The notes: generated by a model from the sequence alone, not told the origin. A DNA stretch of 42,120 nt from Lachnospiraceae bacterium (GCA_024693225.1 JAILLI010000047.1:1-42120), one strand, 5' to 3'; counted from the stretch's first letter, positions 26,321 to 35,825 are shown. Translations and numbers: made by a program.

Positions 26321-27517
26321 ATGTCAAAAAGGGTCATTCTTATCGTAATGGACAGTTTCGGGATAGGAGAAGAGCCCGATGCAAAGGATTTTGGCGATGA
26401 AGGGACCAATACACTTCGTTCCTGCACAAGAAGCGAGGCATTTTCGGCCCAAAACCTTGCGAAGATGGGACTTCTTAGGATCGACGGGATAGAGACGGCA
26501 AGAAAGCTTCCTGAATCCGATATCATTCCAACGGGAACTTACGCAAGACTTCGCGAAAGATCAATGGGCAAGGATACGACGATAGGGCACTGGGAGATCG
26601 CGGGCCTCATATCACCCAAGCCGCTCCCTACATATCCGAACGGATTCCCGGATGAGGTAATTAAGGAATTTGAAGAAAAGACCGGCAGGAACTTTCTGTG
26701 TAACCTCCCTTATTCCGGCACCAAGGTCATAAACGACTACGGTGACGAGCATGTAAAGACAGGCGCTCTTATCGTATATACATCAGCCGATTCCGTGTTC
26801 CAGATAGCCGCACATGAAGATATAGTGCCGCCGGAACAGCTGTACGACTACTGCCGTACGGCGAGGGAAATTCTCGTTGGGAAGCACGGCGTCGGAAGGG
26901 TAATAGCGCGTCCTTTTATCGGCACGAGCGGAAACTATACAAGAACATCGAGAAGACACGATTTTTCACTGCTCCCGCCCAAAGATACGATGCTTGACGT
27001 ACTTAAGGATAACGGGAAGGACGTAATCGGAATAGGAAAGATACACGACATATTTGCAGGCAAGGGCTTGACGGAATATACATATACCACGGGTAACGAA
27101 GACGGTATCAATAAAACGATGGAGTACCTCGATAAGGAATTTGACGGGCTTTTGTTCGTAAATCTCGTTGATTACGACATGCTCTACGGCCACAGACGCG
27201 ATATCGAAGGATACGCTAAGGCCGTGGCGTTCTTTGATGAAAGACTCCCGAAGATCGTTGAAAAGCTTCGCGAGGACGATATCCTCATGATCACGGCCGA
27301 TCACGGATGCGATCCCGCGTATACGAAAACGACGGATCATACGAGGGAGTATGTGCCGTTCATATGCTGCGGAAGAGATTTTATGCCCGCGAAGGGCACA
27401 AAGGGAGGTAATCTCGGGACGAGGCCGACGTTTGCGGATATTGCGGCATCGACGCTTACGTACCTGGGGATGCCCGAAGATCAGATCGCGCGCGTTTCCG
27501 GCGAGAATATATTGTAG
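26321..27517 (+). CDS. deoB: Phosphopentomutase
   Basis: VILIVMDSFGIGEEPDAKDFGDEGTNTL, GKDTTIGHWEIAG, MITADHGCDPAYTKTTDHTREYVP. ORF opens at 26273; ATG 26321 has an AAAGGAGG SD. Confidence 0.96.
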   Translation: MSKRVILIVMDSFGIGEEPDAKDFGDEGTNTLRSCTRSEAFSAQNLAKMGLLRIDGIETARKLPESDIIPTGTYARLRERSMGKDTTIGHWEIAGLISPKPLPTYPNGFPDEVIKEFEEKTGRNFLCNLPYSGTKVINDYGDEHVKTGALIVYTSADSVFQIAAHEDIVPPEQLYDYCRTAREILVGKHGVGRVIARPFIGTSGNYTRTSRRHDFSLLPPKDTMLDVLKDNGKDVIGIGKIHDIFAGKGLTEYTYTTGNEDGINKTMEYLDKEFDGLLFVNLVDYDMLYGHRRDIEGYAKAVAFFDERLPKIVEKLREDDILMITADHGCDPAYTKTTDHTREYVPFICCGRDFMPAKGTKGGNLGTRPTFADIAASTLTYLGMPEDQIARVSGENIL

Positions 27518-27521
27518 TTAA

Positions 27522-27664
27522 TGCGGCTTGGGCCGGGACAATTCCCGCTCGGACCCGCTCCCGCTCGTGCTCGCAACGCAGCGGTGCATAGGTCGTCAAA
27601 GAACGACGACCAAGTGCCGGCTGCTCGCATGGTCCTCTCGGGAATTTCTCGTCCCACAGCCGCA
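27522..27664. repeat. GC-rich multi-stem imperfect palindromic intergenic element
   Basis: Nested complementary segments: TGCGGCT/AGCCGCA, TGGG/CCCA, AATTCCCG/CGGGAATT, GGACC/GGTCC, GCAGC/GCTGC, GGTCGTC-AAAGAAC-GACGACC. Confidence 0.75.
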
Positions 27665-27808
27665 AAAGCTGAATAATCACAAAATACGGAAATGTAACGA
27701 ATGTTACCCGATGCTAACAGTGAAAATCAAGATATAGTGGAGCGCGCTCGTTACGTAACGGGATATGGCACAATAAATAACGGTTATGAACGTACGGCAA
27801 TGTAGTTA

Positions 27809-27840
27809 ATTTTTGCGACCGGTACGGTCAACGCAAAAAT
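27809..27840. promoter_or_regulatory. Inverted repeat upstream of prfC
   Basis: ATTTTTGCG-ACCG-GTA-CGGT-CAA-CGCAAAAAT. Confidence 0.6.
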
Positions 27841-27891
27841 ACGCATGTTATCAAATGAAGAAAGCGTGCGATCAAGAAGGAAATATATAAC

Positions 27892-29490
27892 ATGGCAGAC
27901 AAAAAGTTAAAAAGTGAGATCGAAAAGCGCAGAACTTTTGCGATCATTTCTCATCCCGATGCAGGTAAGACGACACTGACGGAGAAGTTCCTCTTATACG
28001 GGGGTGCGATAAACCTTGCAGGATCGGTAAAAGGAAAGGCTACGGCAAGACATGCGGTATCCGACTGGATGGAGATAGAAAAAGAGAGAGGTATCTCGGT
28101 AACGTCATCCGTGCTCCAGTTCAATTATGACAATTTCTGCATAAATATACTGGATACTCCGGGCCATCAGGACTTTTCGGAGGATACTTACAGAACGCTT
28201 ATGGCTGCGGATACGGCCGTCATGGTAATAGATGCGGCAAAGGGTGTCGAGCCGCAGACGAGAAAACTCTTTAAGGTCTGCGCGATGCGAAAGATACCTA
28301 TCTTTACGTTTATGAACAAGCTCGACAGGGATGCAAGGGATCCGTTCGAACTGCTCGATGATATTGAGAATGAACTTGGTATACCGACATGCCCGATGAA
28401 CTGGCCGATAGGTTCGGGTAAGGATTTTAAGGGCGTGTATGACAGAGAAAACGAGTCGGTCGTGCTGTATTCCGATACACAGAAGGGTACGAAGGAAGGC
28501 ACCGCCGAGATCATAAAACTTGAAGACAAAGATACGCTCCTTGAAAAGCTCGGAAAGGATGCGTTCGATAAGCTCATGGAGGATGTTGAGCTTCTTGACG
28601 GAGCGGGCAGCACTTTTGATCGTAAAGAGGTCGATGCCGGAATGCTCTCTCCGGTATTTTTCGGATCGGCTCTTACAAACTTCGGTGTCGAGATATTCTT
28701 AAAGAACTTCCTTGCGCTTACGCTTTCACCGCTTCCGAGAACGGCAAATACCGGAGTCATAGATCCGATGAGCGATGATTTTTCCGCTTTTGTGTTCAAG
28801 ATACAGGCAAACATGAACAAGGCCCATCGCGACAGGATCGCGTTCATGAGGATATGCTCAGGTAAGTTCGATGCCGGCATGGAAGTACTTCATGTACAGG
28901 GCGGAAAAGTGATGAGACTGTCACAGCCGCAGCAGATGATGGCGAGTGAGAGGCATATCGTTGATGAGGCTTATGCAGGAGATATAATCGGTGTGTTCGA
29001 TCCGGGCATCTTCTCCATAGGAGATACGGTGTGCGCACCGAATGTAAAGTTTGAGTATGAAGGTATCCCGACATTTGCGCCGGAGCATTTTGCAAGGGTA
29101 CGTCAGGTCGATACGATGAAGCGTAAGCAGTTCGTAAAGGGCATCACGCAGATCGCACAGGAAGGAGCGATACAGATATTCCACGAGCTGGGGACCGGAC
29201 TTGAAGAGATAATAGTCGGCGTTGTCGGCGTTCTTCAGTTTGAGGTTTTAAAGTACAGGCTCGAAAACGAATATAACGTAGAGATCCGCATGGATACGCT
29301 GCCGTACGAGCACATCAGATGGATCGCGGGCGATAATGTGGATGTCGAAAAGATCACGGGAACTTCCGACATGAAGAAGGTTACGGATCTTAAGGACAGA
29401 CCGCTCCTTCTGTTCGTAAACAGCTGGAGCATAGGAATGACGCTTGAGAGGAACGAGGGACTTGAACTTGAAGAGTTCTCGAGAAACTAG
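27892..29490 (+). CDS. prfC: Peptide chain release factor 3
   Basis: RRTFAIISHPDAGKTTLTEKFLLYGGAI, GISVTSSVLQF, DTPGHQDFSEDTYRTLMA, MNKLDRDARDPFELLDDIE. Confidence 0.97.
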   Translation: MADKKLKSEIEKRRTFAIISHPDAGKTTLTEKFLLYGGAINLAGSVKGKATARHAVSDWMEIEKERGISVTSSVLQFNYDNFCINILDTPGHQDFSEDTYRTLMAADTAVMVIDAAKGVEPQTRKLFKVCAMRKIPIFTFMNKLDRDARDPFELLDDIENELGIPTCPMNWPIGSGKDFKGVYDRENESVVLYSDTQKGTKEGTAEIIKLEDKDTLLEKLGKDAFDKLMEDVELLDGAGSTFDRKEVDAGMLSPVFFGSALTNFGVEIFLKNFLALTLSPLPRTANTGVIDPMSDDFSAFVFKIQANMNKAHRDRIAFMRICSGKFDAGMEVLHVQGGKVMRLSQPQQMMASERHIVDEAYAGDIIGVFDPGIFSIGDTVCAPNVKFEYEGIPTFAPEHFARVRQVDTMKRKQFVKGITQIAQEGAIQIFHELGTGLEEIIVGVVGVLQFEVLKYRLENEYNVEIRMDTLPYEHIRWIAGDNVDVEKITGTSDMKKVTDLKDRPLLLFVNSWSIGMTLERNEGLELEEFSRN

Positions 29491-30883
29491 GTATATAAGA
29501 ATACAGACAATAGTCTTAGCACTCATGCTGTGTGCATTATCACTTTCGGGCTGCAACATAAGCGGTGCGATAAAGGCTGCAAAAGATAAAACGGAGCATG
29601 TGCAGATCGAACTTCCGGGTGATGCGCCTTCCGATCCGGTGACGACGCAGCAGGAAGAGGAAGATGCACAGGGCAGCGTACAGACAAATGCCGGCCAGAT
29701 CGAAGTCATAGACATCAACGGTGAGAGGATAGAGACATCGGTCGATGTTGTCGAGGAAGCCGAGGCGGAAGATAATGCATCGGCTCTTCCTGATGTGAGC
29801 CTTGCGCAGGTCGCGCAGAACATGTCGGTCGAGGATGTGTCAAACTTTGCCTACAGTGAACTTAATGAATCGGCGAAGAAGTGCTACAGGGAGATACTTG
29901 CCGTATTAACAGACATGCTCTCAAAGGTCGAACTTACAAGTCTTAATCCCGATGAAGTCGATCTTGCATTTCGCGCATGCATGCTCGATCATCCCGAGAT
30001 ATTCTACGTAAAGGGATATTCCATAGTAAAATACATGAACGGAAAGAGGCTTGATAAGATCGCTTTTTCCGGAACATATACGATGACCCCGGAAGAGGTA
30101 AAGAAGGGACGCGCGGATGTCGAAGAATACGTAAACCGCGTGATCGCAGCCTGTCCTGCGGATGCAGGCGACTATGAGAAGATCAAGTATGTATATGACT
30201 ATCTGATAACGAGCAATGAATATGTCAAGGATTCACCCGACAATCAGAATATACTCAGCGTTGTAAGAAACGGTCAGACCGTGTGCCAGGGGTACACAAA
30301 GGTAATGCAGCTGCTCCTTAACAGGATGGGAGTGTTCTGTACTCTCGTAAACGGTACGGCGTGCGGAAGGACCGGTGTCCCGAGCGCCGATGAATTAAAG
30401 AACGCCAAGGATGCCGAGTGGGGCGGACATGTCTGGAACATAGTAAAGTGCAACGGCAGTTACTACAATGTTGATGTTACGTGGGGAGACTCGGGGATAA
30501 CGCTCCTTAACAACGACGGATCTTTATCGAGGGATGTCGAGGTCAACTACGAGTTCTTCCTCGTAAAGGACGATTATCTCGTCGGAACGCACGATCCCAA
30601 GCCTGTCGTTCCGATGCCGGTATGCAATTCCATGACCGATTCGTACTACATGCACGAAGGCCTTTATTTTACGGATGTCGATCCGGGCCAGTTCTACAGG
30701 GTGTTTGAAAAAGCGCTCTCGTCGGGCAGCAGCATCGTGTTCATCAAGGCATCCGATACCAATGTTTACGACAGGATCATGAACCACCTTTTCGAGGAAC
30801 AGAACGTATTTGATTACATGGGCAGGACGAACGTGCGATACGTTGAGTTCGAAGAGAGAAATTTGATAATGATCTCTCTATGA
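29444..30883 (+). CDS. Transglutaminase-like lipoprotein
   Basis: Lipobox LSLSGC; transglutaminase-type core GQTVCQGYTKVMQLLL...GGHVWNIVKCNGSYYNVDVTWGD. TTG start (29444, 29462 or 29468) inferred; overlaps the prfC 3' end. Confidence 0.85.
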   Translation: MRGTRDLNLKSSRETRYIRIQTIVLALMLCALSLSGCNISGAIKAAKDKTEHVQIELPGDAPSDPVTTQQEEEDAQGSVQTNAGQIEVIDINGERIETSVDVVEEAEAEDNASALPDVSLAQVAQNMSVEDVSNFAYSELNESAKKCYREILAVLTDMLSKVELTSLNPDEVDLAFRACMLDHPEIFYVKGYSIVKYMNGKRLDKIAFSGTYTMTPEEVKKGRADVEEYVNRVIAACPADAGDYEKIKYVYDYLITSNEYVKDSPDNQNILSVVRNGQTVCQGYTKVMQLLLNRMGVFCTLVNGTACGRTGVPSADELKNAKDAEWGGHVWNIVKCNGSYYNVDVTWGDSGITLLNNDGSLSRDVEVNYEFFLVKDDYLVGTHDPKPVVPMPVCNSMTDSYYMHEGLYFTDVDPGQFYRVFEKALSSGSSIVFIKASDTNVYDRIMNHLFEEQNVFDYMGRTNVRYVEFEERNLIMISL

Positions 30884-30957
30884 AATTACAGTCCTTTGTG
30901 GTAAAATCATTTTTAATGTGTAACCGTTTGAATGCAAAGTTAACGGAGGGATAACGG

Positions 30958-31320
30958 ATGGAAGAGAATTATGCAGTAAGTGATGGAGTATTGGGCGATA
31001 TCCGTGTATCGGACGAAGTCGTTGCCAATATCGCGGTTATCGCTGCAGGTGAGATAGAAGGCGTGTCTTATGTTGTGGGCGGCAGCAAGCCGAACGAGCT
31101 TAAGAACATCGTCGGGATCAAGAATTATTCCAAGGATCTGAGAGTTGAAGTTTGCGACAGGATCGTATCGGTTGATATGGCCATCGCGGTTAAGTACGGC
31201 TTCTCACTTCCCGGAGTGGGTAAGGCTGTTCAGGAACGTGTCAGGACTTCGATCGAGAACATGACGGGACTTGAAGTATCGGATGTAAATGTCCGTATCG
31301 CATGTGTCGATCTTAAATGA
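30958..31320 (+). CDS. Asp23/Gls24 family envelope stress protein
   Basis: GDIRVSDEVVANIAVIAAGEIEGVSYV...DMAIAVKYGFSLPGVGKAVQERVRTSIENMTGLEVSDVNVRI. Confidence 0.95.
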   Translation: MEENYAVSDGVLGDIRVSDEVVANIAVIAAGEIEGVSYVVGGSKPNELKNIVGIKNYSKDLRVEVCDRIVSVDMAIAVKYGFSLPGVGKAVQERVRTSIENMTGLEVSDVNVRIACVDLK

Positions 31321-31339
31321 TTTTTGTACGGTGTAACAT

Positions 31340-31777
31340 ATGACCAGGATGTCGAGATCGCTCGTAAGAGAGCATCTGTTCAAACTGCTGTTTCGTGTTG
31401 AGTTCAACAGTCCGGAAGATATGCCGGATCAGGTGCGTCTGTTCTTCGAGGACGGATTTGCAGATGAGGACCATGAAAGCACGGGATCGGATATACCCGA
31501 AGGCGACAGGCAGTATATAAGCGACAAGTATGCAAAGATAATGGAAAACCTGCCGCAGATCGATGAGAAGATCGACGGTGCGGCAAAGGGATGGAGCATA
31601 TCAAGGATCGGAAAGGTCGAGCTGTCCATCTTAAGACTTGCCGTATATGAGATGCTCTATGACGAAGACATTCCTGTCGGAGTGGCCATTGACGAAGCGG
31701 TTGAACTTGCCAAGAGGTTCGGGCAGGATTCTTCGGCGGCATTCATTAACGGTATACTTGCTTCCCTGGCCAAATAG
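31340..31777 (+). CDS. nusB: Transcription antitermination factor NusB
   Basis: REHLFKLLFRVEF...GWSISRIGKVELSILRLAVYEMLYDEDIPVGVAIDEAVELAKRFG...FINGILASL. Confidence 0.95.
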   Translation: MTRMSRSLVREHLFKLLFRVEFNSPEDMPDQVRLFFEDGFADEDHESTGSDIPEGDRQYISDKYAKIMENLPQIDEKIDGAAKGWSISRIGKVELSILRLAVYEMLYDEDIPVGVAIDEAVELAKRFGQDSSAAFINGILASLAK

Positions 31778-31783
31778 ATCTTT

Positions 31784-32983
31784 ATGGGAATATTTACTGT
31801 CGGGCAGATCAATGCCTACATCAAGAATATGTTCGAGCAGGACTATCTCCTGCATTCAGTCATCGTGTCCGGTGAAGTATCCAATCTTAAATATCACGCA
31901 TCAGGTCATGTTTATTTCACAATGAAGGATGAGACGGGAGTACTGTCTGCCGTCATGTTCAAGGGCAATGCGTCGAAGATGACGTGGCGCTTGTCGGACG
32001 GTGATAAGATCGAAGCATCGGGGTCAGTGCGGACATATGAAAGATCCGGAAGCTACCAGCTCTACGTTAATACGGTAAAAAAGGCAGGAGCCGGAGCGGC
32101 ACACGAGGAACTTGAAAAGCTCAAGAAAAAGCTTAAAGAGATGGGCATGTTCGACAGCTCATACAAGCAGAGCGTGCCAAAGTATTCGTTCAACATAGGA
32201 GTAGTGACGAGCCCAACGGGTTCGGTCATCCATGATATCAGACAGGTTGCCGCAAGGCGTAATCCCGGAGTAAATATATTGCTGGTTCCGGCCAAGGTTC
32301 AGGGAGACGGCGCGGCGGCTTCCATCATATCCGGAATACATACACTTGAGGCAGAGAATGTTGATGTTATAATAGTAGGACGCGGCGGTGGTTCGGATGA
32401 GGACCTGTCGGCTTTTAACGATGAAGAGTTGGCACGCACGATCTTTGACTGTGCGATCCCGGTGATATCCGCGGTAGGTCACGGGGACGACGAATCGATA
32501 ACCGATATGGTCGCGGACGTACATGCACCGACGCCGTCAGCTGCGGCGGAGATAGCGGTATTTTCGTTTGATGATTTTGTCCGTGATGTCAATATGCTCC
32601 AGATGGCCATGGAAGAAAGGATCCGTCGGAGGATAGACAGAGCGAGAAAAGAGCTTGGCGAGAGGCAGCTGCGTCTTGATGCGGCAAGTCCCGCGGCCGT
32701 CATCAAACTTCATAAAATGGCGCTTTCGGGAAGGGTATCAAAGGTGGAGAGCCTCATGCGCAAGAGGCTTGACGCTTCAAAGTCAAAGATGCTTATATAT
32801 ATTGAAAAGTACAAGGCGCTGTCGCCTGTTGAGAAGATAGGACACGGTTTTGCGGCTGTAACCGGTGCAGACGGCAAAAAGGTTTATGAAGCCTTGTCGG
32901 TAAAGAAGGGTGATCTCCTTACCCTTACCATGAGGGACGGAAAGATCGAAGCCGTGGCCGAAAGGATCGAAAAGAGGGATTAG
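31784..32983 (+). CDS. xseA: Exodeoxyribonuclease VII large subunit
   Basis: TVGQINAYIKNMFEQDYLLHSVIVSGEVSNLKYHASGHVYFTMKDE, VTSPTGSVIHDIRQVAARRNP, IIVGRGGGSDEDLSAFNDEELARTIF. Confidence 0.97.
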   Translation: MGIFTVGQINAYIKNMFEQDYLLHSVIVSGEVSNLKYHASGHVYFTMKDETGVLSAVMFKGNASKMTWRLSDGDKIEASGSVRTYERSGSYQLYVNTVKKAGAGAAHEELEKLKKKLKEMGMFDSSYKQSVPKYSFNIGVVTSPTGSVIHDIRQVAARRNPGVNILLVPAKVQGDGAAASIISGIHTLEAENVDVIIVGRGGGSDEDLSAFNDEELARTIFDCAIPVISAVGHGDDESITDMVADVHAPTPSAAAEIAVFSFDDFVRDVNMLQMAMEERIRRRIDRARKELGERQLRLDAASPAAVIKLHKMALSGRVSKVESLMRKRLDASKSKMLIYIEKYKALSPVEKIGHGFAAVTGADGKKVYEALSVKKGDLLTLTMRDGKIEAVAERIEKRD

Positions 32984-33163
32984 ATGACACTTGAAGAGAA
33001 CTTTGCAAAGATAGATGAGGTTATAGAAAAGCTTTCCGATGACGAACTGCCTCTTGAGGAGTCTTTTTCCGTCTACAAGGAAGGCATGCATCTTCTTGAC
33101 GACTGCAGGAAGATAATCGACGATGTCGAGAAGAAGGTTGAAGAGCTGTCGCAGGGCAGCTAG
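32984..33163 (+). CDS. xseB: Exodeoxyribonuclease VII small subunit (absent from the supplied ORF track)
   Basis: 59-aa MTLEENFAKIDEVIEKLSDDELPLEESFSVYKEGMHLLDDCRKIIDDVEKKVEELSQGS; starts directly after the xseA stop. Confidence 0.93.
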   Translation: MTLEENFAKIDEVIEKLSDDELPLEESFSVYKEGMHLLDDCRKIIDDVEKKVEELSQGS

Positions 33164-33175
33164 GAGTGATCATCC

Positions 33176-35038
33176 GTGATACTTGACAGTATTAACAGGA
33201 CAAATGACATAAAGGAAGTCGGTGCGGGTGACCTTGATGAACTCGCACAGGAGATAAGGGATTTCCTTATCGAGAAGATTAGCGTTAACGGCGGACATCT
33301 CGGATCGAACCTTGGCGCGGTGGAACTTACCATGGCACTTCATCTTGCCGCGGATCTTCCGACCGACAGGATAGTGTGGGATGTCGGACACCAGAGCTAT
33401 ACGCACAAGATACTCACCGGACGTAAGGATGAGTTCGATACGCTCAGAAAGTACGGCGGACTTTCGGGATTTCCCAAAAGGCGCGAGAGTAACTGCGATG
33501 CGTTTGATACGGGTCACTCGTCAACATCCATCTCGGCCGGGCTGGGACTTGCCAAGGCAAGGGATCTTGCGGGTGAGGATTACGGCATATACGCAGTCAT
33601 TGGTGACGGTGCCCTTACCGGCGGAATGGCATACGAGGCGCTCAATAATGCGGCGGAGCTTAAGACGAACTATGTTATCGTGCTTAATGACAACAACATG
33701 TCTATCGCCGAAAACGTCGGAGGTATGTCGAGCTATCTTCAGGATATTCGTACTGCAGATGCGTACAGGAACTTCAAGATGGGACTCGAGGATGCCCTTA
33801 ACAGGATCCCGGGCGGTGTTGCTGTAGTAGACCGTCTGAAGAAATATAAGAGCAGTTTCAAACAGCTCGTTGTTCCCGGAATGTTCTTTGAGGACATGGG
33901 GATAACCTACCTCGGACCTGTCGACGGCCATGATATCAAGGCGATGGTCAAGGTATTTAAAGAGGCAAGAAGGTATCCGAAGTGCGTCATAGTGCACGTA
34001 CTCACACATAAAGGAAAAGGTTATGCACCGGCGGAGCGCCATCCGGCAAGATTCCACGGCGCGGAGCCTTTTGATATTGAAACGGGACTGCCCGCGGTCA
34101 ACAGGACCAAGGCAAATTATACAGACGTGTTCTCAACGGTAATGTGCAAGCTCGGCGAGCGTAATGAGAAAGTGTGCGCAATAACCGCCGCCATGCCCGA
34201 CGGAACCGGACTCAAACGATTTTCACGTAAGTTTCCCGAAAGGTTCTTCGATGTCGGTATAGCGGAAGAGCATGCGGTAACGTTTGCGGCGGGACTTGCA
34301 GCAGGCGGATACATCCCGATAGTCGCGATATATTCGTCGTTCCTGCAAAGGGCATACGATCAGATAATACATGATGTCTGCATTCAGGGGCTGCCCGTCA
34401 TCTTTGCGATAGACCGCGCAGGGATAGTCGGAGCGGACGGGGAGACGCATCAGGGAATATTCGATCTGTCATTCCTGTCGAGCATCCCCAACATGACGAT
34501 AATGGCGCCGAAGAACAAATGGGAGCTTTCCGATATGTTAAAATTTGCGGTAAAGCTCGGCTCGCCCGTTGCCATAAGATATCCCAGAGGCCTTGCTTAT
34601 GACGGCCTTGAGGAATACAGAAAGCCGATAATCTACGGTCAGAGTGAGATAATCTACGAGGAATCCGAGATCGCGCTTTATGCGGTGGGAAGCATGGTCA
34701 AGACCGCGGAACGCGTCAGGATGACATTAAAGAACGAGTACGGTAAGCACGTGTCGCTTATAAATGCGCGTTTTGTAAAGCCCGTGGATAAGGAGATGCT
34801 CGCGTATCTGTCCAAGCAGCACAAGCTCATAGTCACAATGGAGGAAAACGTTGCGAGCGGCGGCTTCGGCGAGCATGTAAGGGCCGTTGTGGATGAGGAA
34901 AGGCTGTGCATGGATGTGATAGTATGCGCGCTTCCCGATGACTATGTGGAGCACGGAAACGTTGCGATACTCGCGCGCGAGGTCAAGATAGACTGCGAAT
35001 CGATCGTGGAGAAGATCATCAATGAAACAACGCCTTGA
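33176..35038 (+). CDS. dxs: 1-deoxy-D-xylulose-5-phosphate synthase
   Basis: GGHLGSNLGAVELTMALH, GDGALTGGMAYEALNNA, LNDNNMSIAENVG, DRAGIVGADGETHQGIFDLSFL. GTG start. Confidence 0.97.
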   Translation: MILDSINRTNDIKEVGAGDLDELAQEIRDFLIEKISVNGGHLGSNLGAVELTMALHLAADLPTDRIVWDVGHQSYTHKILTGRKDEFDTLRKYGGLSGFPKRRESNCDAFDTGHSSTSISAGLGLAKARDLAGEDYGIYAVIGDGALTGGMAYEALNNAAELKTNYVIVLNDNNMSIAENVGGMSSYLQDIRTADAYRNFKMGLEDALNRIPGGVAVVDRLKKYKSSFKQLVVPGMFFEDMGITYLGPVDGHDIKAMVKVFKEARRYPKCVIVHVLTHKGKGYAPAERHPARFHGAEPFDIETGLPAVNRTKANYTDVFSTVMCKLGERNEKVCAITAAMPDGTGLKRFSRKFPERFFDVGIAEEHAVTFAAGLAAGGYIPIVAIYSSFLQRAYDQIIHDVCIQGLPVIFAIDRAGIVGADGETHQGIFDLSFLSSIPNMTIMAPKNKWELSDMLKFAVKLGSPVAIRYPRGLAYDGLEEYRKPIIYGQSEIIYEESEIALYAVGSMVKTAERVRMTLKNEYGKHVSLINARFVKPVDKEMLAYLSKQHKLIVTMEENVASGGFGEHVRAVVDEERLCMDVIVCALPDDYVEHGNVAILAREVKIDCESIVEKIINETTP

Positions 35039-35825
35039 TGTAATCCTTACACAAAGAGGTCTTGCCGAGTCCCGCGAGAAGGCAAAAGCCATAATAATGA
35101 GCGGGAACGTGTTCGTGAAAGGTGTGCGCGAGGACAAGGCCGGAGCGACATTTGATGAAGACGAAGAGGATATCACGGTAAAAGAAAATCCTCTCAAATA
35201 CGTAAGCCGCGGCGGCTTGAAGCTTGAAAAGGCAATAGATACGTTCGGAGTGGACCCCGCAGGAAAGATATGCATGGATATAGGGGCATCCACGGGAGGA
35301 TTTACGGACTGCATGCTGCAAAACGGTGCAGTAAAAGTGTATTCCATCGACGTGGGTCACGGACAGCTCGCATGGAAGCTCAGATGCGACGATCGTGTCG
35401 TCTGCATGGAAAAGACGAACTTCCGGTATGTTACGCGCGAACAGGTAGAAGATGAGATAGGACTTGCATCCGCGGATGTATCGTTCATATCGCTTGATAA
35501 GATACTTCCGGCCGCATATCTGCTGCTGGCTTCCGGCGCCCAAATGGTCTGCCTGATCAAACCGCAGTTTGAAGCGGGAAGAGAGCAGGTCGGCAAGAAG
35601 GGCGTTGTAAGAGAACCTTCGGTCCATGAAGATGTGATAGCAAGAATAACGGATGTTGCTGAAGAAAATCATATGGCACCGGTTGACATAACTTATTCAC
35701 CGATAAGAGGCCCCGAGGGAAACATTGAATATCTGATCCTGCTTGAAAAAGACGGGGTATCTAAAGCACAGGAAGTAAAAGATAAGATAAGATCGACGGT
35801 AAAAGCCGCTTTTGAGGAATTATAA
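35022..35825 (+). CDS. tlyA: TlyA family RNA methyltransferase / FtsJ-like protein
   Basis: S4-like RLDVILTQRGLAESREKAKAIIMSGNV; YVSRGGLKLEKAID; MDIGASTGGFTDCML; LIKPQFEAGREQVGKKGVVR. Confidence 0.95.
   Translation: MKQRLDVILTQRGLAESREKAKAIIMSGNVFVKGVREDKAGATFDEDEEDITVKENPLKYVSRGGLKLEKAIDTFGVDPAGKICMDIGASTGGFTDCMLQNGAVKVYSIDVGHGQLAWKLRCDDRVVCMEKTNFRYVTREQVEDEIGLASADVSFISLDKILPAAYLLLASGAQMVCLIKPQFEAGREQVGKKGVVREPSVHEDVIARITDVAEENHMAPVDITYSPIRGPEGNIEYLILLEKDGVSKAQEVKDKIRSTVKAAFEEL

Noticed and set aside
27456-27680. Minus-strand ORF MIIQLLRLWDEKFPRGPCEQPALGRRS... across the deoB 3' end
   Set aside because: Runs through the palindromic element and into deoB antisense; the translation looks like an artefact of a structured GC-rich repeat.
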